Of a stretch of 64,000 bases of DNA, positions 34,501 through 46,980 are shown in pieces. The notes under the pieces are model-generated. The model was not told the origin of the DNA. It saw nothing but the letters and a program-made list of their open reading frames with translations, and ran no database searches. Both the position numbers and the translations under genes were made by a program. Positions within the stretch are counted from its first letter, which is position 1. Each line of letters starts with the position of its first letter. Source of the stretch: Liolophura sinensis (taxonomy: Eukaryota; Mollusca; Polyplacophora; Chitonida; Chitonidae); NCBI RefSeq assembly GCF_032854445.1, contig NC_088295.1, positions 53,179,249 through 53,243,248 on the forward strand. The letters run 5' to 3'.

Positions 34501-37500
34501 AACCTATATGAAATATAGCAGCTAACCTCTTGTCAACAACCAATCTATATCAAACGTATCATGTGACCTCTTGTCAACCACCTACCTATATCAAACGTCT
34601 CACATGACATCCTGTTAACCACATACCTATTTCAAACGTCTTAGCTGACCTCGTCAACCACCAAGCAATTAAATGTCTCACTTGGGGGAGATCTGAACAA
34701 ACGTTAATTCCCAAACATTCAAGCAATTCACAGTTCTAGGCTCGACCAAGATATTCTTGACTTCGATTCCAGTCATAAAACCATGCATTTGAGTTACCTG
34801 GATGTAATAATGATCTTCAGATGATCTGAATGACCGACTGTACACAACCTCTCCACGAGACTCATGAAATCCAGCACTGTCGTGTCGCCAGACTTTGGAT
34901 TAAGAATATCCTCGGCATTGTCCAACACCACTACATACTCTGAAAATACAAGGAAGGAATATTAAAAAAAAAACCGGTTCGAGCATAAGCCAAACTAAAT
35001 AAACTTTTGTAACAGCGTATGTGGCTTTCTAGAAATCAGGTCAGAGTCGCTGCTGCCACTGTTGTTCTTAATGATCTGAAGCCAAATGCTAGAAAGTTTC
35101 TATTCCATACTCTTCACAAAACTGACAGAGAGGTAAAACTGGGTAACAAGTATTAATGATCCAGTTGCAATCTCTGGTTATCTAAATGACAGCATAAGGA
35201 TATGATTCCGGTGACAATTATTTTTACTACATCCAGCGTCGGGATATCATTCCACTGTGTTTCGTTTCTAGGGGAATAATGTTGGGATAGCATTCCACTG
35301 TGTGGCGTTTCTAAAGGAATAATCTTGGGATATCATTCCACTGGGTGGCATTTCTAGGGGAATATTGTTGGGATAGCATTCCACTGTGTGGCGTTTCTGG
35401 TAGAATAATGTTGGGATAGCATTCCACTGTGTGACATTTCTAGGAGAATAATGTTGGGATATCATTCCACTGTGTGGCGTTTCTAGGAGAATAATGTTGG
35501 GATAGCATTCCACTGTGTGGCGTTTCTAAGAGAATAATGTTGGGATATCATTCCTCTGTGTGGAGTTTCTAGGACAATAATGTTAGGATATCATTCAACT
35601 GTGTGGCGTTTCTAGGGGAATAATGTTAGGATATCATTCCACTGTGTGGCGTTTCTAGGAGAATATTGTTGGGATATCATTCCACTGTGCGGCGTTTCTA
35701 GGAGAATAATGTTGTGATATCATTCCACTGTGTTGCGTTTCTAGGGGAATATTGTTGGGATAGCATTCCACTGTGTGGCGTTTCTAGGAGAATAATGTTG
35801 GGATAGCATTCCACTGTGTGGCGTTTCTAGGAGAATAATGTTGGGATAGCATTCCACTGTGTTTCGTTTCTAGGGGAATATTGTTGGGATAGCATTCCAC
35901 TGTGTGGCGTTTCTAGGAGAATAATGTTGGGATAGCATTCCACTGTGTGGCGTTTCTAGGGGAATAATGTTGGGATAGGATTCCACTGGGTGGCATTTCT
36001 GGTAGAATAATGTTGGGATATCATTCCACTGTGTGGCGTTTCTAAAGGAATAATGTTGGGATGACATTCCACTGTGTGGCGTTTCTAGTAGAATAATGTT
36101 GGGATATCATTCCACTGTGTGGCGTTTCTAGGAGAATAATGTTGGGATATCATTCCACTGGGTGGCATTTCTAGGGGAATATTGTTGGGATAGCATTCCA
36201 CTGTGTGGCGTTTCTAGGGGGAATAATGCTGGGATAGCATTCCACTGTGTGGCGTTTCTAGGGGAATAATGTTGGGATATCATTCCACTGTGTGGCGTTT
36301 CTAAAGGAATAATGTTGGGATATCATTCCATTGTGTGGCGTTTCTAGGAGAATAATGTTGGGATAACATTCCACTGGGTGGCATTTCTACGAGAATATTG
36401 TTGGGATAGCATTCCACTGTGTTTTGTTTCTAAAGGAATAATGTTGGGATAGCATTCCACTGTGTGGCGTTTCTAGGGGACTAATGTTGGGATAGCATTC
36501 CACTGTGTTTCGTTTCTAGGGGAATAATGTTGGGATAGCATTCCACTGTGTGGCGTTTCTAGGAGAATAAAGTTGGGATATCATTCCACTGTGTTTCGTT
36601 TCTAGGAGAATAATGTTGGGATATCATTACACTGTGTGGCGTTTCTAAAGGAATAATGTTGGGATAGCATTCCATTGTGTGGCGTTTCTAGGAGAATAAT
36701 GTGGGAATAACATTCCAGTGTGTGGCGTTTTTAGGGGAATAATGTTGGGATAGCATTCCACTGTGTGGCATTTCTAGGGGAATATTGTTGGGATATCATT
36801 CCACTGTGTGACGTTTCTAGGAGAATAATGTTGGGATATCATTCCACTTTGTGGAGTTTCTAGGAGAATAATGTTAGGATATCATTCCACTGTGTGGCAT
36901 TTCTAGGGGAATATTGTTGGGATATCATTCCACTGTGTGGCGTTTCCAGGAGAATAATGTTGGGATATCATTCCACTTATCTCCTCCCTTAGTTAGCCAC
37001 AATCACATAAAAAGGGTAGATAACTTTTATTAGATCTGACACAGACTGTATAGCTATCTTGAAAAAAATACCGGACGACATTTCTCTGTCATTTTTACAT
37101 ACATGTATATTCCAACATTGGGACGAGGTTATTCCAGAGGTCTATATGATGTATAGGGGAAGTGAAAATATCATTCATGTTTCATCTAAAGTGTATAGAA
37201 GAAAAAAAGGAAATCTGAACGTTAATGATAATAAATATATATCGTTCACGGAATAAAATAGACTAAATGTAGTCATTTCATCTCAGTTTTGAACTATTCA
37301 TTATTCCTGAGCGCACTTTTCAGTTATATTCTTTCCTGTGAAGCTGTAGTTTTAATTCAGTTTACCCAACTGTAAGGTTTTATACTTAAATTTTCAGTAT
37401 ATTTTATGTAAAACGTATAATTATTATTCTTTATAATACGCTCATGCACAAAATTGTTTTTAAAAAGTGCCAGTCCTCAAAGCATAGTGTGTTGTCATCA

Positions 37501-40500
37501 TCCAGGTAGAATCAATTTTACTCTACCGCCATGGTATAACTTTGAATTCTATAGCGTTAAACTATGAATAGATGTAATAATTGTAATGATATACTTTAAA
37601 CTTTAATAATCAAATATTAAATACAAAAAAAAACGATCATGACACATTCATATATGTACACGATTTTGTGTCATTTGCTGACAAGATTCAGGTTATGGGG
37701 CTTTGAACACTCGTGTCCAGTTTCAGAACAAATGCTACGCTACGGACTCCTCCTGGACATAAGTGAGCTAACGGTGTACGCCGTACAAAGACTAAACACA
37801 CTTCTGTGATAACACAGATGTCATTCGGATAAGGAATATAATTAAATCCAGTCATCACCTTTACATTTATTATCAAATGTGCAAGAAGATCTCGACAACC
37901 CAAATACAGACTATAGTTATTTTTCTATTTTTGCTGGATTTTGGCACATATTAGCGATGATTGAGAACCTATCCTGTAACCTGCACTGTGAGCTGACTGT
38001 CCGACAAGATGGACTAACTGAGGTATTTTTAGCGTTCTTCCTGAGTGGCTAGTGATTTCAGGAGGCGAAGCTATCGATAGGTAAATCGCTAGGTAAAGAT
38101 AGGAAAAGAGGCCGGAGTTTGCCCACAGTACATGTGACCATGTGCTAAGCTCTGGTGCAAGGGCGCCAAAGGAGGTCAGAATGCACCGGCAATACCTGAA
38201 CAGTCGGAATACATTGACAGGAGGTCAGAATGCACTGACAAAATGTGAACAGTCGGAATACATTGACAGGAGGTCAGAATTCACCGGCGATAAGTGAACA
38301 GTCGGAATACACTAACAGGAGGTCAGATTGCACCGGCAAAACGTGAACAGTAGGAATAGACTGAGAGGAGGTCAGAATGCAACTACAATACGTGAATAGT
38401 CGGAATATATTGCCAAGAGGTCAGAATGCACAGGCAAAACGTGAACAGTCGGAATACATTGACAGGAGGTCAGAATACACCGGCAATACGTGAACAGTCG
38501 GAATACATTGACATGCGTTCGGAATGAACCGGTAATACGTGAACAGTCGGAATATTTTGACATGAGGTCAGAATGAACTTGCAAATGGTGGCCAGTCGGA
38601 ATACATTGGCAGGAGGTCAGGATATACCGGCAAAACGTGAACAGTCGGAATACATTGACATGCGTTCGGAATGCACCGGCAATACCTGAACAGTCGGAAT
38701 ATTTTGACATGAGGTCAGAATGAACTTGCAAATGGTGGCCAGTCGGAATACATTGGCAGGAGGTCAGGATACACCGGCAAAACGTGAACAGTCAGAATAT
38801 ATTGACAGGAGGTCAGAATACACCAGCAATACCTGAACATTCGGAATACATTGACAGGAGGTCAGAATGCAACCACATTTCGTGAACAGTCGGAATTCAC
38901 TGACAGGAGGTCAGAATGCAACCACATTTCGTGAACAGTCGGAATTCACTGACAAGAGGTTAGAATGCACAGGCCAAACGTGAACAGTCGGAATATATTG
39001 ACAAGAGTTCAGAATACAACCACAATACGTGAACTGTAGGAATACATTGACAGGAGGTCAGAATGCACCGGCAATCCGTGAACAGTCGGAATACACTGAC
39101 AAAAGACCAGAATGCACGTGTAATAGGAGAACAGTCGGAATACATTGACAGGAGGTCAGAATGCATTGGCAATACATGAACAGTTGGAATGCATTGACAG
39201 GAGGTCAGAATGCACCGGCAATACGTGAATAGTCGGAATACATTGGCAGGAGGTTAGAATGCACCGACAATGCGTGAACAGTCGGAATACACTGACAGGA
39301 GGTCAGAATGCAACCGCAATACATGAAAAATTGGAATAAATTGACAAGAGGTCAGAATGCACCGCCAATACGTGAACAGTCGGAATACATTGGCAGGATG
39401 TCAGGATGCACCGGCATTATGTGAAAAGTCGGAATACATTGACAGGAGGTCAGAATGCATCGGCAGTACGTGAGCAATCGGAATACATTGACAGGAGGTC
39501 AGAATGCAGCGGCAGTACGTGAGCAATCGGAATACACTGACAGGAGGTCAGAAAGCAGCGGCGGTACGTGAGCAATCGGAAAACATTGACAGGAAGTCAG
39601 AATGTATTCTGATTGAGAATTTTAAGCGGCACTTCTTATCGTGGGCTGGCAGATGACGGGAGCGCGCTGAAGGCAAACATTACTCACTATATGTTATTAA
39701 ATATTAGATAACTTTGGAGAACATGCACATACCAGTCCACAGAACCTCCAATTTTTGTCAGGATATGACAAACTCCGTATAACCAAACCAGGTAAATTTG
39801 ATCCTGCAATCGGAATGGTTAGGGGCCGATCAACTGCGGTGAGATCAAATCTTCATACCACTGAGCCAGCGATAGCATGGATAGCAAAGTTAGACATCTG
39901 CCAGGAAAGAATGCCCAAAGTAAAAAAAAACTTTTTAGGCAGCAACCTAGCAATATGTACATTTTTTTAGATTATTGTTATTTCTTTATTTAATTTTTAC
40001 GCCATACTCAAGAATGTTTAACTAATACAAGGGGGCCAGCTTTATTTTTTTTTTTTGTTTTTTTTTTTTTTTTTTTTTGATTGTTGTTTTACGCCGTACT
40101 CAAGAATATTTCACTTATACGACGGCGGCCAGCATTATGGTGGGTGGAAACCGGGCAGAGCCCGGGCGAAACCCACGACCATCCGCAGGTTGCTGGCAGA
40201 CCTTCTCACGTGCGGCCGGAGAGGAAGCCAGCGTGAGCTGGACTTGAACTCACAGCGACCGCATTGGTGAGAGACTCCTGGGTCATTACGCTGCGCTAGC
40301 GCTTTAACCGACTGAGCCACGGAGGCCCCCGGCCAGCTTTATCGTGGAAGGATACTGAATTATTTTTCTTACCTTTCTTACGTCTTTCAAAATCCTTTAC
40401 AAGCATGTCAAGAGTTTCCTGGTCGTACGTCTGTTTAGGGCCGTCTATCTTCTGGATCATACTTCTGCGCATTGTGGAGACGTCCGTTATCTTACGCAGA

Positions 40501-40979
40501 TCTAAGAAGACTATTTCCGCTGTTTTGCTGAGCATGTCGCAGATCCGGCAGGCAAGGCGGGTTTTGCCGACTCCCGGGAATCCGCTTAGGAACAAACAAG
40601 CGGGAGTGTCGTGCTCCTGGCCCCTGAAGAAAATCTTCATGTGCTTAAGTTCTTCTTTTCGCCCAATAAACGTGTCTTGGTGGGCAGGGTGCTGTATGTA
40701 TTCCTTGGTGCCCGGACTCAGCTGCGAGAAAAATTTGTCAAGCGCCTGCCATCCATCGGAGACCTCGACCTTCTCTAGTACGGTACGTATCAAACTGAGG
40801 TCAGTTTTACAAATGACCTCTCTATCAAACAGTTCCCCAAGCAGTTGATCCATACTTGTAATCCTGTCCGCTACATCTGGTACATAGTCCTTTACTAAAA
40901 GCACTGCAGCATTTCTTTGCTGATCAGTGAAACATTTATCCAGCTCCAGGAAAAGAAGCCTTAATTCGGGATTAGCCAT
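31514..40979 (-). CDS. DED-NB-ARC-TPR protein (STAND NTPase, NLR/APAF1-like), four exons
   Basis: Four minus-strand exons join in phase: 40373-40979, 34798-34939, 32048-33744 and 31514-31713. Total 2646 bases, 881 residues; an in-frame TAG upstream of the ATG supports the start. Residues 1-85 have the leucine pattern of a death-effector domain (LFLELDKCF, then LLGELFDREVI). The NB-ARC ATPase follows: FIGRKEE (104-110), Walker A GFPGVGKT (133-140), Walker B YVVVLDNAED (204-213), the sensor-like KIIITSR (244-250) and CGYCPLAMKL (310-319). The C-terminal half holds TPR repeats, clearest near the end (YHREALELRQ, YQAALDLDERL, YDKAIGYFEKQLELEE). Such proteins switch between ADP and ATP states and recruit caspase-8-like or FADD-like partners through the DED (known family logic; the partner here is inferred). 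Walker A and B lie on exons separated by a 5.4 kb intron full of tandem repeats. The protein is cytosolic; no membrane segment is seen. Confidence 0.92.
33780..34690. repeat. Degenerate tandem repeat (about 39 bp, and about 46 bp) in NB-ARC gene intron 2
   Basis: From about 34100, units of ACCTATATCAAACGTCTCAC and CTGACCTCTTGTCAACC recur every 38-40 bases, roughly 14 times, with many mismatches. Between 33780 and 34000 a different C-rich unit (CATCCTCTCACGTCC, then CTCCAAATGTC) recurs a few times. Confidence 0.85.
35236..36978. repeat. 43-bp tandem array in NB-ARC gene intron 1
   Basis: About 40 copies of a 43-bp unit: GTTGGGATAGCATTCCACTG, TGTGGCGTTTCTAGGAGAAT, AAT. Period 43 was checked at 35281/35324. 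Common variants are GATATCATT for GATAGCATT and TTTCGTTTC for TGGCGTTTC. Confidence 0.97.
36979..38160. other. Intron sequence, no feature
   Basis: AT-rich unique sequence between two arrays, inside intron 1 of the NB-ARC gene. I see nothing in it. Confidence 0.5.
38165..39605. repeat. 49-bp tandem array in NB-ARC gene intron 1
   Basis: About 29 copies of GTGAACAGTCGGAATACATT, GACAGGAGGTCAGAATGCAC, CGGCAATAC. Divergence rises towards the middle. The last copies share a TACGTGAGCAATCGG variant, a sign of local spread. Confidence 0.95.
39975..40045 (-). repeat. Old SINE (family 1) fragment, split by a younger SINE
   Basis: Decayed tail domain (TTTTTACGCCATACTCAAGA, ATGTTTAACTAATAC). It resumes at 40331 after the nested insertion (GGCCAGCTTTATCGTGGAAG). 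Confidence 0.8.
40046..40330 (-). repeat. Full-length SINE (family 1), nested, with 12-bp TSD
   Basis: A poly-T tail (40046-40078) leads into the whole SINE in reverse, ending in the tRNA-like head (CTGAGCCACGGAGGCCCCC). The target duplication GGCCAGCTTTAT is exact at 40034-40045 and 40331-40342. The element ends 42 bases from the 5' splice site of NB-ARC gene exon 1 (40373). Confidence 0.96.
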
Positions 40980-42059
40980 GGGGTAAGGGTTGTTGTCACC
41001 GGTTTTCCAGTCCTACCTGCAGGCTCGTTTAAGAGATATGGTGCAACATCCGGGTTTACACCGGTTTTTAGTTGGTCTAAAGATGACGTAATATCATCTT
41101 ACTCGTCTTGTTTGACTGTTGATTTAGTTGCTTAACAACACGTTATATAAAGGCATGTATGAACTTGCACACTCCTGTACGCATAGGCCGATACTTTATC
41201 TGATCCTTGTAACTATATGGAAGCCGGATAAGGTCATCTTCGCAACATAGTTACGTGGTACCGGGATCATGGTAGCGAGTGTGTGATGTGGTGAGAATGG
41301 CGCTATATCGCAACATCGTTTCGCAACATCGCAACCATACTCTCGCAACATCCGATTCCAAGAGTGTCGTTAGTGTGGGTGAGATAAGGGGAGGCAGTAA
41401 CAGGGTGTGCGTGTTTGAGAGATGAGAATGTCGCTGGTGCGGGTGAGATGGGGGAGATAGTGACAGAGTGGGTGTGATTGTGAGATGATAGTGTCATTGA
41501 TGCGGGTGGGATGGAGGGAGATAGTGACAGGGCTGGAGTGCCTGGGAAATAAGTGTCAACGGTGCAATCGCTGCCAGCATGCTAGTATCGGTGCTGGGCA
41601 AACTAACCCCTACACCCGCAACCCTTCTCCATCATTGTGTCTATAGCCCAATGAAGTACGTAACTGTGACGCTGACCACTACTATTTCGCTGGAATGTTT
41701 GATAGATACACTGGTGTATAGCTACGGAGGTATCGCAATGCTCAGTGAGCTCATTTTTGTAATACAGTGATACGAAGATCCATGTATATGGGTAGCCTAA
41801 CATTCGAATGTTGCACGCTCTCCCTATGCACGTGAATGCAGGCCCGGGGATCAATTACAGCTTCTGTCCCAAACTGAAAGGTGGTTAAAGCTTAGTTCCT
41901 GGAATACATTATGAACAGCACTGACCTATATCAGGACTCTGCCTGGGCTCAAGGTGAATCTGAATAGGTTCTTTGTGGCAATCGACCTACATAAGTGATT
42001 TGTAGTCTATAGGCTGTTTCTATGGTATGCGAGAAGGGTCACCATTTCAAATGCAGGAA
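40980..42059. other. 5' flank of the NB-ARC gene
   Basis: Presumed promoter side. A loose repeat of about 60 bp (GAGATGGGGGAGATAGTGAC, then GATAGTGTCATTGATGCGGG) occurs about three times between 41380 and 41540. No TATA box could be fixed. Open frames here have no motif. Confidence 0.35.
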
Positions 42060-42330
42060 GGGGTCTCCGTGGCTCAGTCGGTTAGCGCGGTAGAGCAGCG
42101 TAATGACCCGGGAGCCTCTCACCAATGCGGTCGCTGTGAGTTCAAGTCCAGCTCATGCTGGCTTCCTCTCCGGCCGTAAGTGGGTAGGTCTGCCAGCAAC
42201 CTGCACATGGCCGTGGGTTTCCACCGGGCTGTGCCCGGTTTCCAACCACCATAATGCTGGCCGCCGTTGTATAAGTGAAATATTCTTGAGTACGGCGTAA
42301 AACACCAATCAAATAAATAAATAAATAAAT
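42060..42330 (+). repeat. Full-length SINE (family 1) with TSD
   Basis: Complete head GGGGTCTCCGTGGCTCAGTC, B-box GAGTTCAAGTCC, central domain and (AAAT)n tail. Flanked by CAAATGCAGGAA (42048-42059) and CAAATCCAGGAA (42331-42342), 11 of 12 identical. Confidence 0.96.
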
Positions 42331-42689
42331 CAAATCCAGGAAATATTGAAGAGAAAGAGCGATAAGGGAGTGTGGCAACGGAGCAACGGAATGTAGTCAG
42401 ATTGAAGTCAAAATGAAGTGTGCATGAAGTCGGCGGTTTTAATACGATGGAATGCCACACCGGAAAAAAAGAAATGTTAGCTAAATTTCCACATTTAAAA
42501 AGGCAATAATCAAACGCATCTGCATTCACCAGCAAAGCGAGGCTATTTCAAATTTTCAAGTGAAAACTTATAGCTCAAAGCGTAAAATCTCGCCCCGGAA
42601 GACACAGATTTTAGATCCTTTAAAATGTGTTTTTTCAAGAGGCACGTGACTATATAAGACGCCCTTGTCCTTTTGAACTGATGACGCTT

Positions 42690-43015
42690 TGTTTAGATTG
42701 GATGGAGAATCTTCAGTATTATGACGCCTTGAAGTCGGGAGATCTGTGTTCAAACCCGTGTCGGGTCAAACCAAATACTTTAAAAATGGTACTGGTTGTT
42801 GCTTCGCTTGGCCCTCTGCACTGATGGTTAGAGCGCGGAAGCAGGGCTAGTTGTGGCGATGTCAGTGTAGTGTGATAGTGTCTGGTGTCCTCGGCATGAT
42901 ACTTTAGTGGTGGCAGCTCTTTGGCGGTGTGGACTCGACTTGCCACAAGTAGACAAAGTATATAAACCACACATCGTCGTCATATGACTGAAAATTTATG
43001 AAGTACAACGTAAAA
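42690..43015 (+). repeat. SINE family 2 copy
   Basis: Contains the B-box-like TGTGTTCAAACCCGTGTCGG, then CAAATACTTTAAAAATGGTA, TCCTCGGCATGATACTTTAG and CGTCGTCATATGACTGAAAA, ending in a decayed GTACAACGTAAAATTTAAAC. It aligns along its length with 12700-13013. Confidence 0.75.
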
Positions 43016-43334
43016 TTTAAACTTACATTTTTGAAAGTGGTTGTCCGTGGCTGAGAATTAACACTTCCACTGTTTTGCTCTTAAGGAGCCAAGACTGTGA
43101 TCAACATCTTTATAGTGACATCCCATAGTTAATGGGTTTTTTGGCGATTTGTTGATGGTTAGCCTTAAGAGCGGAAAAGTCCACACGTGATCAATGTATA
43201 GCTATAAAAGGTGGGTCATTTAAATATATGTCCCATCACAGAACACGGATTGACCAATGATGTATCAAGATACCTTTATGAATATTCACAAGGTATAATA
43301 ACGTACTATATATGTTGTCATTAATGTCCTGTGA

Positions 43335-43397
43335 TTTTCACGATATGGCTGAAATATTGTCGATGGGGCGTTAAGCCATAATCATTCATTCATTATC
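43335..43397 (+). repeat. Tail fragment with CATTCATTC end
   Basis: CACGATATGGCTGAAATATT, then GGGGCGTTAAGCCATAATCA and (TTCA)n. The same tail type, in reverse, occurs at 53476-53560. Confidence 0.6.
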
Positions 43398-44039
43398 CTG
43401 CGACTGCCCTTTTGGGGACATGTGTGTTTCAGTATCCCTCACTGGTTTAATCTGTTTAACGTTTTACTTTCTTCTTAACTCTTGACATTAAGTTCTTGGC
43501 TAATTACTTGCCCAGATCAACTTCACCACATGCCAGCAGTGTGCATTTTAGTGGGACTTTCTTTTCCAAAGTCATCAAGGCATCCCGGGCGAAACCGAGC
43601 ATATTACTAGGTATACTTCTATATTAGAAAGTTCCGGACTGACGAATCCATATACAAGTATGTAATTTCAGGAATGAAAACTACCTTGGATGAGATTTCG
43701 TGGCATGACAGGAAATGTATGTTTCAGACGAAATTTTGTTTTAGGTAATATTTTGTGCCTGGAGTTAATATCTCTGTGTTTTGGTATATATAAGGTGTTT
43801 TTTTGAAATGCAATTCTAATTTTGCACGCAAAATACGTGCTGCACTAAAAAATATAATTTTTGTGTATATTGGTGTAAATTTTCGTAACTAAAATATTGT
43901 CGAATTTAGAAAATTCAGTGATGTTCACGTTCTTTTTGTTTTGACTTTTTAACGCAAGCCATGGATGCAAGGCAGAGACATCCAAAAACAATTAAACTAA
44001 TTAAAATTAAACATTTACTTAGAGTACAGTGTTTTGTCG
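43398..44039. other. No gene recognised
   Basis: AT-rich non-coding sequence between repeats. Confidence 0.5.
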
Positions 44040-44252
44040 TGGGTCTCTCACCAATGCAGTCGCTGTGAGTTCAAGTCGAGCTTATGCTGGCTTCCTCTCC
44101 GGCCGTAAGTGGGAAGGTCTTCCAGCAACCTGTGGATGGTCGTGGGTTTCCTCCGAGCTCTGCCCGGTTTCCCCCCCACCAGAATACTAGCCGCCGTCGT
44201 GTAAGTGAAATATTCTTGAGTACGACGTAAAACACCAATCAAATAAAAAAAA
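44040..44252 (+). repeat. 5'-truncated SINE (family 1)
   Basis: Starts within the B-box area (GGTCTCTCACCAATGCAGTC) and continues to the AAATAAAAAAAATA tail. The tRNA A-box part is missing. Confidence 0.92.
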
Positions 44253-46320
44253 TATTAATTATTTTTAGAATCTTAGACATGGCTGGAAGAATGGGTATGT
44301 ATTTTATTTACTTCAGTGTTTTTTTATTCCGAATATTTCACTTTGCACTACGGCGGTAAGCATTCTGTTGGCAGTCCCCGGGGGGAATGGGCCTATAATA
44401 GCTCGGATCGGACTTATTTCGGTGTTTAAATACAGGGTACATTTCAGACAGCAAACAATTAACAAAAAAGAACATGTTGAGTAAAGTTTACTTCGGCTAA
44501 ACGAGATTACAGCCGCAAATAAACAAATAAAAGCAAAGAAAAAAATGTTGAAGAAAGTTAATTCCTTGCTGGTTTTTGTGGCATGATTCAGAGTTAGGAG
44601 AGTTAAATCTTCTATGCACAGCCCCTCTTTGAGCTCATAACATTTAGTATTGTCCAATCTGGACCAGTGAACTGAAAGTTTTGTGTTCAATTGGAGTTTG
44701 TCTTCGATGTTTACAAAAGTGAAACATCTTCCACTAGAAACTTAAAATAGGCTGCATGAGGGTATATACAATTTTTCGAAAGTGCGATTGTTTAAATCTA
44801 ACGGATTAGAATAGTTAGAAAAACTATGTGTATATCATAGACTGAGATGTGTCCAGCGCGGAACATGATTAACGAATTGATGTGGAACCTATTGTATCGA
44901 CAGTGTCATAATTTAATGGTACCGTCGTGTACACGAACTTAATTAAATGAGGTTCTTATTATATCACTGCACTTCTGCAAGATCGATTATGTCATTGATC
45001 TTTGTATTCGAATAGCTTAAATAATTCGTGTCTTAATGTATCAATTGTCCTCACAGAACTTTTTCTGCAATCATTATAGTGCATTATATTATACGCTTCA
45101 AAAATGATTAGCCCATGATGTCAGTTCGGCAAAAGAATTCTTTGTATTCTTTTAAAAGCTCACGTTGTAAGCTTTTTTTTAGGAAGAATGTGACACAGTC
45201 GCAAATAGAGCTGACATTTTCGGAGATATGCTGATACTTTGATGAACATTTTGTGTTAGAGGCTGGTGTGATAAAATTAAGTGTCAAGCAATACTTATAC
45301 TATACATCGTTTAGTATCCCACACACGCTTTCTAGTTGGGAGATAAACAGGTCATTCAGAATTATGCTTCTATCAGAGCTATTTTGAAAACGTAGGATAT
45401 TTAAACGGTTTGATTGTAGACATAAAATCACGAGACTGGGGAACACTTCTATCTTCTGAAAAGACTGTCTTCTCGATGTGGTAACAAGGTTTTTATTTAC
45501 TTTATTAGAGGATCATCATTAAGCATCATTTTATGCGCCAGGCTACACAGAAAACCACCGGACTAAATCTGCTGAAACTTTACACGACGCTTGTCCATGG
45601 TCTGAAGAGTATTTTCTTCAAATCTGGCACATGTGACTGTATTTGGGTGGCATTTGTCTTCTTAATATGAATCATTTCCGAATGTAAATTAGGCTTGGTC
45701 TGTCCAATGAAAATATCGAAAAAGTAGGTCAACTGAAAAAATTTGCACAATTGGATCGAACAAAATCATTTCTGAGACCTTCGTGACCTCAGCATTATAA
45801 GTTTTACAGAATTATTCCCGCTTGAGTTCACGTGAGACGCAGGTTCCGGGGGTCAAACTTATCTAGCGGTGGCAGTGATGTAGAGCGAGCGTAGAAAGCA
45901 GCTTATGCTGAAGTCAGTACCGCATAGAATGTAATTCTATGCCTTTCAGGGAGTAAAGTCATTTTTGGTGTACAGGTGCATGCTTGGTATCAAAATGACG
46001 AAAGTGTGAAATTCTGGGCGAGAGGACACAGTAAATGCTTATTGGCCAGGGAATGTTTGTGGCTGAGTTAAAGCACTAAACGTTATCATTGTCGCTTATG
46101 GAAAATTAACAAGTGTCTGACGCCCGCTGATATGGAAAGGGAGGTAACCCAGGGATGTCTGCCGAAAATGGCTTCTCGCCCAGGTTTCTCTCCATTTTGC
46201 ATTTTAGAAAAAATTAAAACAACTTCGTCCAGCTACAGTGTTAGACATACAAAAATATCAGATATGTCGGGCAGCACTCAGTACACTTTAGATTTCCCAT
46301 TAATAAAAAGAATCTCCCAA
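44253..46320. other. No gene recognised
   Basis: About 2 kb of AT-rich sequence. A very decayed SINE trace (GAATATTTCACTTTGCACTA then CGGCGGTAAGCATT) lies near 44328-44365. Open frames (for example 44313-44690 minus) lack motifs. Confidence 0.4.
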
Positions 46321-46336
46321 CTGTCCCCAGGGAAAT

Positions 46337-46556
46337 TTATTTATTTTATTTATTTATTTGATTGGTGTTTTACGCCGTCCTCAAGAATATTTCACTTATA
46401 CGACCGCGGCCAGCATTATGGTGGAAGAAAACCGGGAAAGAGCCCGGCGGAAACCCACGACCATCCGCATGTTACCGGCAGGCCTTCCCACGTACGGCCG
46501 GAGAGGAAGCCAGCATGAGCTGGACTTGAACTCACAGCGACCGCATTGGTGAGAGG
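46337..46556 (-). repeat. 5'-truncated SINE (family 1) with 16-bp TSD
   Basis: Reverse SINE body from tail to the B-box region. The duplication CTGTCCCCAGGGAAAT (46321-46336) and CTGTCCCCATGGAAAT (46557-46572) differs at one base. The head is absent, although both insertion ends are defined. Confidence 0.96.
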
Positions 46557-46886
46557 CTGTCCCCATGGAAATAGTATCAGGAGCACTTGAACGTATCCCA
46601 TGTATTACCGTGTATAAACATAACATAACTGTCATGTCATCACCAAACTGCTAAACACCAGTACTAATAACACTTGCTTACAGCCAGCTTTCACAAAATG
46701 TTAATATTTTATTCAAAAGTTGGTCCGATTTATTAAACATCGAATCGCTATTAATTTATTAATACCTCGTTTTTCATTGATATAAGTCTATGTGACATAA
46801 GACAATTTAAGATCCAAGTCGATTGTAACGATATGTGATATAACGCTTCAGTTTGAGCTTCAAATTAGATTTGTATGATTTCTTTA

Positions 46887-46888
<2 letters not shown>

Positions 46889-46960
<72 letters not shown>

Positions 46961-46980
46961 CTATATATATATATATATAT
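46889..46980. repeat. (AT)n microsatellite
   Basis: About 45 dinucleotides of AT, interrupted once by ACACATCT. Confidence 0.97.

Noticed and set aside
42119-42535. 138-codon minus-strand frame and similar ones at 46132-46518 and 9241-9486
   Set aside because: Their recognisable part ([19 protein letters not shown]-like) is the translated SINE; the same peptide appears wherever the SINE lies.
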